Assembly (NCBI RefSeq): GCF_007004765.1 | Contig: NZ_VIKR01000006.1 | Span: forward strand, 340,980-404,979 | Origin: Aliikangiella marina | Lineage (GTDB): Bacteria; Pseudomonadota; Gammaproteobacteria; Enterobacterales; Kangiellaceae | DNA length: 64,000 nucleotides | Direction of reading: 5' to 3' | Shown: positions 28,398 through 37,099 of the stretch, in pieces | Layout of the letters: the number at the start of each line of letters is the position of its first letter | How positions within the stretch are numbered: position 1 is the stretch's first letter | Notes under the pieces: generated by a model | Told to the model about the DNA's origin: nothing | What the model saw: only the letters and a program-made list of their open reading frames with translations | The model's database searches: none | Program-made: the position numbers and the translations under genes

Positions 28398-30041
28398 CTA
28401 GCGTTCTGTTTTTATGACTTCAGAGAGTGTTCTTGCTTTGGTAGGTTCTAACAGTAGGTTTTCTACAGCATTGAGTAAAGAGTGGCCAGATAACAAAATC
28501 TCTCGGTTGATATTGAAACTCGTTGAAGCGGCTTCTCTTTCTAACTCTCCAGTCGAAATTAATTGATAAATCAACTTGTTATATTCTCCATGGGCTCGAC
28601 TTAATTGCTCAAACATCATGTTGAGTTGACTAATTGGGATATCATCAGTTTTTAACCAGTCTACGATATGTTGATAGCTTTCATGCAAAGCATGGATAAC
28701 CAAATGCGAGGCGCCGTCTCCAGTTTCAAGCTGTTCAGAAAATTGTTCGACGTCTTGTCGAATATCTTTAATACTTTTGGCGGCATATATCGTGTCTCGA
28801 AGCGCAACCAATAACTGGAGCACTTTCTCCGACTCAGCATTAGTGCTTATTGAATTCTGAATGCTTATCAAATATTTAGTGATTTTTGCTTCTGCGCGTT
28901 TTAACGCATTGTAATCACTTGTGCCAGCAGACTGCTTGAGGACATCGTCCAGATTATCCTCAAATACTGAGTGATCAAAAGCTAGTGTTTCGCTGTTAAC
29001 TCGCATCGTTTGAATCATTAGGTTTTTAATGTCGTCTTCCGCAGCAAGCAACCCCGCATTGATTATTTTGTAGTCGACAGATTCAATTTTTAAGCGAGAT
29101 TCCGTTGGCGGGGGAAAGGTTTTTAGGGCCAGCGTTTCTAAGCGATTTATCAGTGGTAAGAAAAGCAATATTCCAAATAGGTTAAAACTGGTGTGGATCG
29201 CGACGAGCGAAAATAAGGGATCGGTAAAACCATAAATGTCGGCCACCAAATAAAGCAAAAAGGAAATGGCAGCGAGAGCCAAAAGATCAGTCACCAAATT
29301 AAACACAAAATGCACTAACGCCACTTGCTTTTTACTGGTTGCACCATAAAGCGCGCCTATCATCACAGTGCTGGTAGTACCTAAATCGGCCCCTATGATC
29401 AATGCTGCTGCCATCGGAAGTTCAAGAATACCGGCGTTGAGCGCGGACAATGCAATCAGCATTGTAGCGGAGCTGGATTGGATAATTGCAGTTAGTATTG
29501 TGCCGAGAATAAAAAAGAAAATTACCGGCATATCTTTTAGCTCGTTTATATCGACAAGCTCAGTGATAAAGCCGATACCATCCTTCATCAAGGATAAGCC
29601 GACCAATAAAAGACCGACGGCGAAAAATGCCATGCCTGCGTATTTAATCTTTGCCGAACGGTCTGCAAGGATAATTAACATCGAGCCAGCGGCCATGATC
29701 GGAAATGCATATTCAGCCAAATCTAACTTAAAGCCGATAATCGTGACAATCCAGCCGGTAAAGGTAGTACCCAAGTTTGAGCCAAGAATAATACCGATTG
29801 CATTGCGAAAAGGAATGATTGATGCGGCGACAAATGCCAGGGTGATTAACCCCACTAGAGAGCTACTTTGCAAAACGGCTGTCGCAGCAGTTCCCAACAA
29901 TATACCTTTAACCGGCGTATCAGTCTGACTTGAAAGTGCCTTGTTGAGAGAGCGGCTGCCTAAATTGGATAAGGCATCTTCAAGTTGCTTCATTGCGAAA
30001 ATAAAAATCACAATGCCGGATATAAAAAGTACAAAATTCAT
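28398..30041 (-). CDS. Na+/phosphate cotransporter family protein with PhoU-like tail (copy 1)
   Basis: A 547-aa inner-membrane transporter. Residues ~1-310 are the duplicated Na_Pi_cotrans domain, with the repeated QSSS signatures TAVLQSSSLVGL (~54-66) and TAIIQSSSATML (~186-198) that lie in the re-entrant loops of the transport site. Residues ~340-530 are helical and PhoU-like, as in YjbB/NptA-type bacterial proteins. Phosphate import or export driven by sodium is the likely role. ATG start; monocistronic by spacing. Confidence 0.88.
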   Translation of the reverse strand: MNFVLFISGIVIFIFAMKQLEDALSNLGSRSLNKALSSQTDTPVKGILLGTAATAVLQSSSLVGLITLAFVAASIIPFRNAIGIILGSNLGTTFTGWIVTIIGFKLDLAEYAFPIMAAGSMLIILADRSAKIKYAGMAFFAVGLLLVGLSLMKDGIGFITELVDINELKDMPVIFFFILGTILTAIIQSSSATMLIALSALNAGILELPMAAALIIGADLGTTSTVMIGALYGATSKKQVALVHFVFNLVTDLLALAAISFLLYLVADIYGFTDPLFSLVAIHTSFNLFGILLFLPLINRLETLALKTFPPPTESRLKIESVDYKIINAGLLAAEDDIKNLMIQTMRVNSETLAFDHSVFEDNLDDVLKQSAGTSDYNALKRAEAKITKYLISIQNSISTNAESEKVLQLLVALRDTIYAAKSIKDIRQDVEQFSEQLETGDGASHLVIHALHESYQHIVDWLKTDDIPISQLNMMFEQLSRAHGEYNKLIYQLISTGELEREAASTSFNINREILLSGHSLLNAVENLLLEPTKARTLSEVIKTER

Positions 30042-30231
30042 TTAACGATGCTTTCCGAATTAATTTGTTGCTTGGCAAGAGTCGGTTTACTCGAGCCAGT
30101 TACTGCGTACGATAACGAATGTTATCGCTAAGTCTATTGACTTAAAACAAACAATAATCCGAAGTTGTATGAGTAGTAGCGCTTTTATCTCTCAAGGTTT
30201 GTGCGCTTGTTATCTGACAGAATTCTTACAG

Positions 30232-31218
30232 TTACACCCTCGCAATCACAGTTGCTCTTTTGGGTGCAGGGTAGCCCTCTAAGGTTCTATCGTGATCTTC
30301 CGGGTCGAGATAATTCTCTAAGGAATGGAAATGCATCCATTCGGTTGCTCGTTGCTCATGAATGGTCGTTTGAGTTACATCCACGGTGTTTATTGATTGA
30401 AAACCACAGCGCTTTAGCCATAGTTCGAGTGCCTTAACTGAAGGCAAGAACCAAACATTTCTCATCTGGGCATATCGGTCATAAGGCATTAGAACCTGAT
30501 TTTCATCGCCATCGATTACCAAAGTTTCCAGCACGAGCTCGCCTTTTCTACCGAGAAGGTTCTTGAGGGCGAGTATATGTTGGATTGGCGATCGTCTGTG
30601 GTACAAGACGCCCATAGAAAATACCGTATCAAAGCCTGATTTTGGCATATCTTCAGGCATATCCTCGATGCCGAGAGGTAATAGATGTACTGGCTGAGGA
30701 CCTAAGTATTTTTTCATAATCGCAAATTGTGCGAGAAACTTTTGTGAGGGGTCAATGCCGAGCACAAACTTAGCGCCTGCGCCTAACATACGCCAGCAGT
30801 GATAACCATTGCCGCACCCCACATCGAGTATTGTACGATGCTTTAAATCGGATAAATGCGGAATGATTCTGTCCCACTTCCAATCAGAACGCCACTCGGT
30901 ATCAATATGAATACCGAATAAATTAAACGGACCTTTTCGCCAAGGGTGAAGTTGTTTTAAGTCGGCGACAAACTTTTCTTTTTGTGTCTCATCCAGCTGC
31001 TGCGCTAAGGCTTCGCTATCACCGATTGACACACCACTTGTAAGATCGCTCACTCGAGTTTCTAATTTTGGCAAACCCTCGATCAGAGTGGTCCACTGTT
31101 CAAGCTCTCCATGGGTATATTCCTGGTACTTTTGTTCAACTGCTCGTTCTAAAAACTCACTTATTCCGCTAACTGGAGTACGAGCTATATCGTTTTTTAA
31201 TTGATTAAAGTCGATCAT
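30232..31218 (-). CDS. cmoB: tRNA U34 carboxymethyltransferase CmoB (copy 1)
   Basis: Uses carboxy-S-adenosylmethionine to turn 5-hydroxyuridine at wobble position 34 into 5-carboxymethoxyuridine (cmo5U). The 328-aa protein has the SAM-binding motif ILDVGCGNGYHCWRMLGAGA (~125-144) and the CmoB-specific HPWRKGPFNLFGIHIDTEWRSDWKWDR. Start ATG at 31218 (MIDFNQ) matches E. coli CmoB (MIDF); a TTG two codons earlier directly follows the cmoA stop. Third gene of pepE-cmoA-cmoB. Confidence 0.95.
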   Translation of the reverse strand: MIDFNQLKNDIARTPVSGISEFLERAVEQKYQEYTHGELEQWTTLIEGLPKLETRVSDLTSGVSIGDSEALAQQLDETQKEKFVADLKQLHPWRKGPFNLFGIHIDTEWRSDWKWDRIIPHLSDLKHRTILDVGCGNGYHCWRMLGAGAKFVLGIDPSQKFLAQFAIMKKYLGPQPVHLLPLGIEDMPEDMPKSGFDTVFSMGVLYHRRSPIQHILALKNLLGRKGELVLETLVIDGDENQVLMPYDRYAQMRNVWFLPSVKALELWLKRCGFQSINTVDVTQTTIHEQRATEWMHFHSLENYLDPEDHDRTLEGYPAPKRATVIARV

Positions 31219-31224
31219 TTGCAA

Positions 31225-31953
31225 CTATTTGATTGCCACTATAGACATAAAATTAAATTGTTGAAACCAGCAATCAGCAGTCTTGAAGCCGATTGTTTTT
31301 AGTCGTTTTAGGTGCTCGGGTAATGTTTCAGGTATGAGGACATTTTCGAGTGAATTCCTTTTTTGGCTAATTTCTAGATCGCTGTAGCCATTTTCTTTCT
31401 TAAACTCATGATGAACATCTATCATCAGTTGATTCATTTGTGGATCATCGAAAGAAACCTTCTCAGATAATACAAGTATTCCCCCAGGGTTGAGGGCTTC
31501 GTAGATAGCGGTTAACAGCTCAACTCGTTTGTTTTTATCAATAAATTGGAGCGTAAAGTTGAGCGCTACCATGGAAGCATTAGACATTGGAAAGTCAGTA
31601 ACATCACCTAAATGTAACTCGATTTCTGTTTGATGTTTAAATGCGTCGATATGCTGTTGGCAACGGGTAAGCATTGCTTCTGAGTTATCAATGCCTATTA
31701 CCTTGCACCCATTTTGCTGAATACCCTGACTCATCGCTAAACTGGCCGCGCCGAGCGAACAACCTAAGTCGTAGCAATTTGTACCTTGTTTGACATATTT
31801 GCTGGCGAACTTTTCGATATGTTTAATCATTATCGGATAGCCGGGAACAGAACGTTTGATCATATCCGGAAAGACTTCGGCGACCTTCTGGTCAAAAGCA
31901 AAAGGCATTGCTTTTACTGGTGAGGAAAACAAAGTGTCTGGTTTATCACTCAT
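31225..31953 (-). CDS. cmoA: Carboxy-SAM synthase CmoA (copy 1)
   Basis: Makes carboxy-S-adenosylmethionine from SAM and prephenate for CmoB. The 242-aa protein shows the Rossmann motif YDLGCSLGAASLAM (~61-74), VIGIDNSEAML and NFTLQFI. ATG overlaps the pepE stop by 4 bp (ATGA), and cmoB follows within 6 bp, so the pair is co-translated, which fits their shared pathway. Confidence 0.95.
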   Translation of the reverse strand: MSDKPDTLFSSPVKAMPFAFDQKVAEVFPDMIKRSVPGYPIMIKHIEKFASKYVKQGTNCYDLGCSLGAASLAMSQGIQQNGCKVIGIDNSEAMLTRCQQHIDAFKHQTEIELHLGDVTDFPMSNASMVALNFTLQFIDKNKRVELLTAIYEALNPGGILVLSEKVSFDDPQMNQLMIDVHHEFKKENGYSDLEISQKRNSLENVLIPETLPEHLKRLKTIGFKTADCWFQQFNFMSIVAIK

Positions 31954-32672
31954 TTTTTGTACCCGTTCTGCAATAAGTAGCTCAAATCGGTATTTGGCTG
32001 AATTTTTTGCCGACCCATTTTGTGAGAAAACAAAAAAGCCGTATTTTCTCCGACCAGCGTTAATTGTTGTTGCGTTCTTTCTAGCGCTGAACCCTCAGGC
32101 AGCCCAATAACTTTAGTGGATGAGTTTTTAACCAAAAATTCTGCGATCCGTTGCTCGCGGGTCTCGCCGTTATGACCCGGAGGGGAGCCGTCAAAGTAGT
32201 GTGGGTTGATTTGAAACGGCAACACTCCCAAAGCATCGAAAGAAGGTGGTTGAATAATCGGCATATCATTTGTAGTTTTAATCGACGGACCGCAGATATT
32301 TGAACCGGCACTCCAGCCAATATAAGGCGTGTTATCGCTGATTTTTTGTTTAATAGCCATGAGCAAATCCAACCGATAAAGGCTTTCTAGCAAACAAAAA
32401 GTATTACCACCACCAACAACAATCGCTTGTGCTTCCTCAATAGCGACTCTCTGATCTTTGTAGTTGTGAATGGATGTCAGATGGCAGCCTAGTTGACTAA
32501 AATAGCCGCCTACATTGGCAGCATATTGATCGTAACTTACCGTGACGCCAGCGAACGGGATAAATAATAGCTGCTCAATTTCATTGTTCAAATGCGACTT
32601 AATCAGGTGGTTAGCATGCGCTAAATAACCCGTATTGCCTGCTCTTGAGCTGCTGAGTAGTAAAAGTTTCAT
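31950..32672 (-). CDS. pepE: Dipeptidase E, S51 family (copy 1)
   Basis: A 240-aa cytoplasmic serine dipeptidase specific for N-terminal Asp. It aligns along its length with E. coli PepE: VFIPFAGV-like LFIPFAGVTVSYDQY, then IVVGGGNTFCLL. The nucleophile serine is in IGWSAGSNICGPSI, and the acid and base lie in TTNDMPII and QINPHYFDG. GETREQRI is also conserved. First gene of a three-gene operon with cmoA and cmoB. Confidence 0.93.
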   Translation of the reverse strand: MKLLLLSSSRAGNTGYLAHANHLIKSHLNNEIEQLLFIPFAGVTVSYDQYAANVGGYFSQLGCHLTSIHNYKDQRVAIEEAQAIVVGGGNTFCLLESLYRLDLLMAIKQKISDNTPYIGWSAGSNICGPSIKTTNDMPIIQPPSFDALGVLPFQINPHYFDGSPPGHNGETREQRIAEFLVKNSSTKVIGLPEGSALERTQQQLTLVGENTAFLFSHKMGRQKIQPNTDLSYLLQNGYKK

Positions 32673-32738
32673 CCGTGCAGAAGATTCATTCGACGCTGAG
32701 AAAGCGCGTATTCTACTAGGATTTTAGAAAATCGACTA

Positions 32739-32766
32739 GCTTGAGCGCTCGATAGAACGCTCAAGC
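32739..32766 (-). terminator. Hairpin after the tetR-family gene (copy 1)
   Basis: GCTTGAGCG / CGCTCAAGC, a 9-bp stem with a 10-nt loop, 10 bp past the TetR stop on the minus strand. The following TAGTCGATTTTC has only a weak T tract, so efficiency is uncertain. Confidence 0.5.
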
Positions 32767-32775
32767 GCAGGCGCA

Positions 32776-33420
32776 TTAATTTTGTAGGCCGCGTAATGTA
32801 TTGTCGATGGCGGTGTTGATGAGTTCGTCTTTGTCTTCCCATCTCACCATAGGAAGGCCATAGAAAGAGCCATAGATCCCATAAATCGACAAGGTGATGA
32901 CCTGGGCTGCGATTTGTTTGTTAGTGACCCTAAAGTCGCCGCGATCGATGCAACGTTGAACACAGTCGTACAGTAATTCAATATACTTACCAGTGCCTGA
33001 TGACTCGTAAATGTTGAAGTTGTCCTTACTCTCAGCCTCATGGTCTTGGGTTGCAATGCCCAGTTGAAAACTCTTTGGGTTTTGCAGCCAATACTCCACC
33101 GATTTATGCATGAGGTGCCGCAGGATCTCGATAGGCGGCTTTGCTAACACATCTTCGCTAGGCTCACAATGATTCCAAAGCGCTTGCGAGATATCCTCCC
33201 AAAAATATCTTAGGATTTCTTTTTTGTTCTCGAAATAGTAATAAATTTTGGTTGGTGCGAAACCTGCCTGAGCGGCAATTTTTCGCATACTGGTGTTCTC
33301 GTATCCATGATTGACGAACAGATCTCTCGCGATATTGATTATATCGTCACGGATTTGCTGTTTTTGATGTTCAGACAGGGAGGGTCTCCCTGGTCTTTTA
33401 GTTACTTCACTCACTGTCAT
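32776..33420 (-). CDS. TetR/AcrR family transcriptional regulator (copy 1)
   Basis: A 214-aa one-component regulator. The N-terminal TetR HTH covers ~22-68, with TSMRKIAAQAGFAPTKIYYY as the helix-turn-helix and the usual YFENKKEIL after it. The C-terminal ligand domain (~85-210) is not recognisable, so no effector can be named. An upstream 500-bp gap to the divergent GGDEF gene holds paired TGTG...TTGACA elements that might be its operator. Confidence 0.88.
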   Translation of the reverse strand: MTVSEVTKRPGRPSLSEHQKQQIRDDIINIARDLFVNHGYENTSMRKIAAQAGFAPTKIYYYFENKKEILRYFWEDISQALWNHCEPSEDVLAKPPIEILRHLMHKSVEYWLQNPKSFQLGIATQDHEAESKDNFNIYESSGTGKYIELLYDCVQRCIDRGDFRVTNKQIAAQVITLSIYGIYGSFYGLPMVRWEDKDELINTAIDNTLRGLQN

Positions 33421-33916
33421 TTAGCCCCAATCGTTTTATTATTTATCTTGCTAGGTCTTCCCCTCCTGCAAGTTCACGAAATTATAGATTAAGGCTTGGC
33501 CAATTTTCTGTGTAAAATTGACATTTTTCGGACAAAATTAGTGTGAATTTGACACAAAATCTCATTTTAAGTTTGTGCGACCGTTGTCATTTTTACCAAA
33601 ATCAACATTATTAAAATTCAGCGTTGTAACAAGATCAAATTATTCGCGAAAAATTAAATGAATTATTTCACCGGTGTCATAAAAATTATCGCGGAAGGGA
33701 ATAATTATAAATCAACAACCTGAACAACATACTTAAAGTATCACGATAAGAAAATTATCTAAGTGCCGAACAAAGCAAACCAATCCGTGTTGCATTCACC
33801 GTTAAATCCGTATAGATTTTTGATTATTAAAACAATCAAAACCAGCCAGAAAGCTCTCTCATTGGAATGCATTAAAAGCAGGAGCGCAGCAGGGGGAAGG
33901 GGTACGTGATCACATA
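33421..33916. other. Divergent regulatory region, tetR / GGDEF (copy 1)
   Basis: About 500 bp without a gene between two divergent genes. Contents: two related elements, TGTGTAAAATTGACA (33509-33523) and TGTGAATTTGACACA (33542-33556), and an inverted repeat TTTTGATT-N8-AATCAAAA (33818-33841). A weak promoter is possible for the GGDEF gene (TTGCAT 33790, TATAGA 33811, short 15-bp spacer). Confidence 0.5.
33509..33556. promoter_or_regulatory. Candidate operator repeats near tetR (copy 1)
   Basis: The two TGTG-A/T-TTGACA elements are 33 bp apart and lie 89-136 bp upstream of the TetR start. The second is an imperfect palindrome (TGTG-N7-CACA). Binding by this TetR protein is a guess based on position. 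Confidence 0.3.
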
Positions 33917-35956
33917 ATGATCGCAGGAAAGAATAATAAAAAGGATTCGGGTGCTGCTAGTAAAGCTTCATCAAAGCGCTCACTCAAGCCGAAAATCTTG
34001 ATTGCTGAAAAAGATACTGCCATCCAAGGGTTACTCGCCAGCCAAATAAATCTTCAATATTGTGAGTCGTTCACCATTAATGACGGCGATGAATTGACTC
34101 AGCAGCTTATCATCAACCACATTGACTTACTGTTTTTAAGTGACAGTTTTATTGAGGTGGCGAATAACGACGTTCATCCTCAGACGCTGATGAATAAACT
34201 GGCAGCCCTGATTAAGAGAATCAAAATAGTCTCCGCTGATACCCGTATCATTGTTATCTCTTCCAAAAGTTCTCAAAATTCCATTCCAGGTGAATTGATG
34301 GAGGCTGGGATTAGTGATTATTTTTCGCTTGCGATTGGTGAGCAACGTTTTCTCGCAGCAGTATCTTCGAGTCTTGAATTATTAGTCGCAAAATCGCAGG
34401 CGAAGCGTACAGAGGGACAAAACTTTATTGAACAGACCTTGTCCTCCTACAAGCGTCCGAGAAGGAAAACTCAAAATAATCAGTTTATTAATCGTTTAAT
34501 CCGCAACATCCCTGGCAACGTATTGCTCGTTGACAAAGCACATAAGATTATCGTCGCAAATACCAGCTGTGAGCAATTTCTTGGCTATGGGAAAAAAGCC
34601 CTCAACGGTCAGTTCATCAAAGATTTATTCTCACCAAAACTCTACAGTGAAGTCTCTGCGGGGTTATCGGAAGTTACGCTTCATTCACTGGATCAAATCA
34701 ATGAAAAAGATTTTGAGTCAATCGTGATTACTTACAAAGGAGAGGGCGTGCCGGTTCGTTGTTTTATGCGCCCCATGCAATTCAGTGGACAACCTGGCTA
34801 TGTATTAACCCTTCAAGACATCACGCACAGTCTAGATGATAAGGCGAGTCATGTTGCCCAACTAAAGTGGCAACATCATTTAAATGAATTCGCTAAAAGG
34901 TTTATAAGTTTACCGGTTAATGAGTTTTCCAAAGTTATCAAAGAGCTACTCCAAACTAGTGCTCATTTTATGGGGTGTGAGAGGGTGTATATTTACCGTT
35001 TGGATAATGCGCGCAGGGCAGCAACACTTTCATACGAGTGGTCCGCTGACAAAGAAACGCTTAAGACTTTTTCACGCAACATACCGATTTATCCCGATGC
35101 CAGTGAGTTTCAATCGCTTGCTGAGTGTCGACCGCTTTTGCTAACCCCTAAATACAATGTCAAAATCAAGCAAATAACGGAGAATCTGGGATTGTCCGAA
35201 CATTTGGCGACTGTCGATGCCGAATCAAGCTTTATTGTGCCGCTCAGTCACAAGTCGCAAGTCTACGGATGGGTTGGTTTTGACATCCAGCGTACCGGTC
35301 GCCATTGGCAAAATGAAGATATGCAAAATATTGAGGAGCTCGCGAAGGTTATCAATCAAGCCATCGTTCGAAAAAAATATGAGGAAATGAGACAATCTAC
35401 TCACCTTAAGCTAATCGAAACCCATGGCAAATTATCAGAGCAAGCCTATCTCGACAGTTTGACTAAAATCGCAAATCGCCGATACTTTGATCAGGTATTA
35501 CGAACCGAAATTGGCCGCGCGGCAAGAGAAAATAGCCACCTGTCTATCATGCTGTGTGATATTGATAACTTTAAAGATTATAACGATACTTACGGCCACT
35601 TAGGTGGCGATCAGTGCTTACAAAAAGTGGCTCGAACTTTAGAATCATCCTTCCAGCGCGCTGCCGATTTTGTCGCTCGATTTGGTGGCGAAGAGTTTGT
35701 TGTCATTCTTCCTGGACTTGATATGCGTGGCGCATTTGAAGCCGCTGATCGGATGCGACGTTTACTTTATGAAATGAACATCCCTCACACCAGCTCGCCT
35801 TTGGGAAGGCTAACGATTAGTATCGGCTTAACATCGGTTAAGTCACCCGCCCCAGAAAGTGCTTCCGAATTAATCGAAAAATCTGACAGAGCGCTTTACC
35901 GAGCTAAGTATCGCGGTAAAAACCGAGTGTATGCCTACACTAAGAAGCCGCTTTGA
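33917..35956 (+). CDS. Diguanylate cyclase with receiver-like, PAS and GAF domains (copy 1)
   Basis: A 679-aa cytoplasmic signalling protein that probably makes cyclic-di-GMP. Residues ~25-155 resemble a response-regulator receiver (KILIAEKD...), but the phosphoacceptor position (DLLFLSD) looks shifted or lost. A PAS domain covers ~195-310 (GNVLLVDKAHKIIVANTSCEQFLGY), a GAF-like domain ~335-480 and the GGDEF domain ~510-675. The catalytic motif is GGEEF (590-594), and RAAD at 581-584 is a correctly spaced inhibitory RxxD site, so product inhibition is likely. The ATG at 33917 has no close ribosome-binding site; GGAAGGGG lies 15-20 nt upstream. Confidence 0.9.
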   Translation: MIAGKNNKKDSGAASKASSKRSLKPKILIAEKDTAIQGLLASQINLQYCESFTINDGDELTQQLIINHIDLLFLSDSFIEVANNDVHPQTLMNKLAALIKRIKIVSADTRIIVISSKSSQNSIPGELMEAGISDYFSLAIGEQRFLAAVSSSLELLVAKSQAKRTEGQNFIEQTLSSYKRPRRKTQNNQFINRLIRNIPGNVLLVDKAHKIIVANTSCEQFLGYGKKALNGQFIKDLFSPKLYSEVSAGLSEVTLHSLDQINEKDFESIVITYKGEGVPVRCFMRPMQFSGQPGYVLTLQDITHSLDDKASHVAQLKWQHHLNEFAKRFISLPVNEFSKVIKELLQTSAHFMGCERVYIYRLDNARRAATLSYEWSADKETLKTFSRNIPIYPDASEFQSLAECRPLLLTPKYNVKIKQITENLGLSEHLATVDAESSFIVPLSHKSQVYGWVGFDIQRTGRHWQNEDMQNIEELAKVINQAIVRKKYEEMRQSTHLKLIETHGKLSEQAYLDSLTKIANRRYFDQVLRTEIGRAARENSHLSIMLCDIDNFKDYNDTYGHLGGDQCLQKVARTLESSFQRAADFVARFGGEEFVVILPGLDMRGAFEAADRMRRLLYEMNIPHTSSPLGRLTISIGLTSVKSPAPESASELIEKSDRALYRAKYRGKNRVYAYTKKPL

Positions 35957-36018
35957 CCCACAGTGACAACTTGTCTGCTGAGCTCATTTGAGGGGCTATA
36001 TTGCCTGGGGCATGCCGC

Positions 36019-36046
36019 AAGGAGAATCATGTTGTTTTTGCTTTAG
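36019..36046 (+). other. Five-codon open frame with strong ribosome-binding site (copy 1)
   Basis: AAGGAG is followed 4 nt later by ATG TTG TTT TTG CTT TAG (MLFLL). It lies in the 180-bp space before the Bax-like gene. It may be chance or a leader peptide; nothing else supports translation. Confidence 0.25.
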
Positions 36047-36142
36047 TTTTGAACGCCTATTCAACGCCAACACGATAGATTACTCAAAGGATTTTCTATG
36101 ATATCCTCGCCGAGCTAGTATTAATTCGATGAGATATTGCTA

Positions 36143-36937
36143 ATGAAAGTCTTTACCACGATAAATAAGAAGATTAACACTGATAAGACAATTGTCGTCG
36201 TCCTTATACTGACTCTTTTACTGATTGGTTTGATGCTAAATAGCCATCGTTGGCAGGCTATCCCCGATGCGATAGAAGCGCCTCTTTCAGAGGCATTGCC
36301 AGATTTTACATCGATCACTCAAGTTGCAGAGAGAAAACAAGCTTTTTTTGATTACTTAAGGCCATTCATTCGGCAAGAGAATCAACGAATTCGTTACGAC
36401 AAGGCGTTCTTAGCATCAATCGAATCTGATATTGGTAAAATCGGTGATCATCACCGTTCGCCTCACAGAAAATTGCAGCGACTAGCGAAACGATACCGGG
36501 TTGAAGCCACTAACCCGGATGAAACAATAGAAGCTTTGAAGCTGCGGATTGACGTGATACCCGAATCACTTGTACTGGTTCAAGCAGCAAACGAATCCGC
36601 GTGGGGAACCTCGCGCTTTGCTAAGCAAGCTAATAATTTGTTTGGCCAGTGGTGTTACACAAAAGGATGTGGGTTGGTTCCCAAAAGTCGCGCTGCCAAT
36701 GCTAAACATGAAGTAAGGCGGTTTGACTCTCCGCAAGCATCAATCGTCAGTTATATGCGAAACCTCAACACCCATTCAGCTTATCGTGATTTCCGGATCA
36801 TTCGTCATCAGTTAAGAAACAATGGCCAAAAGTTGACCGGAACTCGGCTGGCTGATGGTCTGGAGCAATATTCTGAGCGACGCGGAGAATATGTTGAAGA
36901 ACTCAAGACCATGATTCGCCACAATAATCTTGAGTAA
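36143..36937 (+). CDS. Bax-like glucosaminidase domain protein (copy 1)
   Basis: A 264-aa protein related to E. coli Bax. One N-terminal transmembrane segment (~17-34, VVVLILTLLLIGLML) anchors it with the bulk in the periplasm. The glucosaminidase (PF01832-type) domain covers ~125-260, with the catalytic Glu in VQAANESAWGTSRFAKQANNLFG and the Bax-typical GQWCYTKGCG. It likely cleaves peptidoglycan between GlcNAc and MurNAc. Start at ATG 36143; a TTG two codons upstream is less likely. Confidence 0.88.
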   Translation: MKVFTTINKKINTDKTIVVVLILTLLLIGLMLNSHRWQAIPDAIEAPLSEALPDFTSITQVAERKQAFFDYLRPFIRQENQRIRYDKAFLASIESDIGKIGDHHRSPHRKLQRLAKRYRVEATNPDETIEALKLRIDVIPESLVLVQAANESAWGTSRFAKQANNLFGQWCYTKGCGLVPKSRAANAKHEVRRFDSPQASIVSYMRNLNTHSAYRDFRIIRHQLRNNGQKLTGTRLADGLEQYSERRGEYVEELKTMIRHNNLE

Positions 36938-37036
36938 CGACGACTGTGCATCTAAATCGGATCTCGCGAAATAATTGATGTCCTCCAGAGACAATCTGTG
37001 CGATCGGTGATGAGAAGGTAAGAGACCTCTAACGAG

Positions 37037-37050
37037 CTGATCCAGATCAC
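37037..37050 (+). promoter_or_regulatory. FNR box upstream of hemN (copy 1)
   Basis: CTGATCCAGATCAC has both core half-sites (TGAT / ATCA) intact; only the outermost bases differ from TTGAT-N4-ATCAA. TATTGT at 37072-37077 lies at the spacing expected for a class II FNR promoter, which would put the start of transcription near 37084, 16 bp before the hemN ATG. Confidence 0.7.
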
Positions 37051-37099
37051 GGCTCATTTTGACCAAATTGGTATTGTTGCCCCATTAAAACAATATCCT

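Noticed and set aside
29368..29928. 186-codon open frame antisense to the Na/Pi cotransporter gene (and its copy at 48954)
   Set aside because: It lies wholly within a well-supported gene on the other strand, has repetitive low-complexity composition and no recognisable domain.
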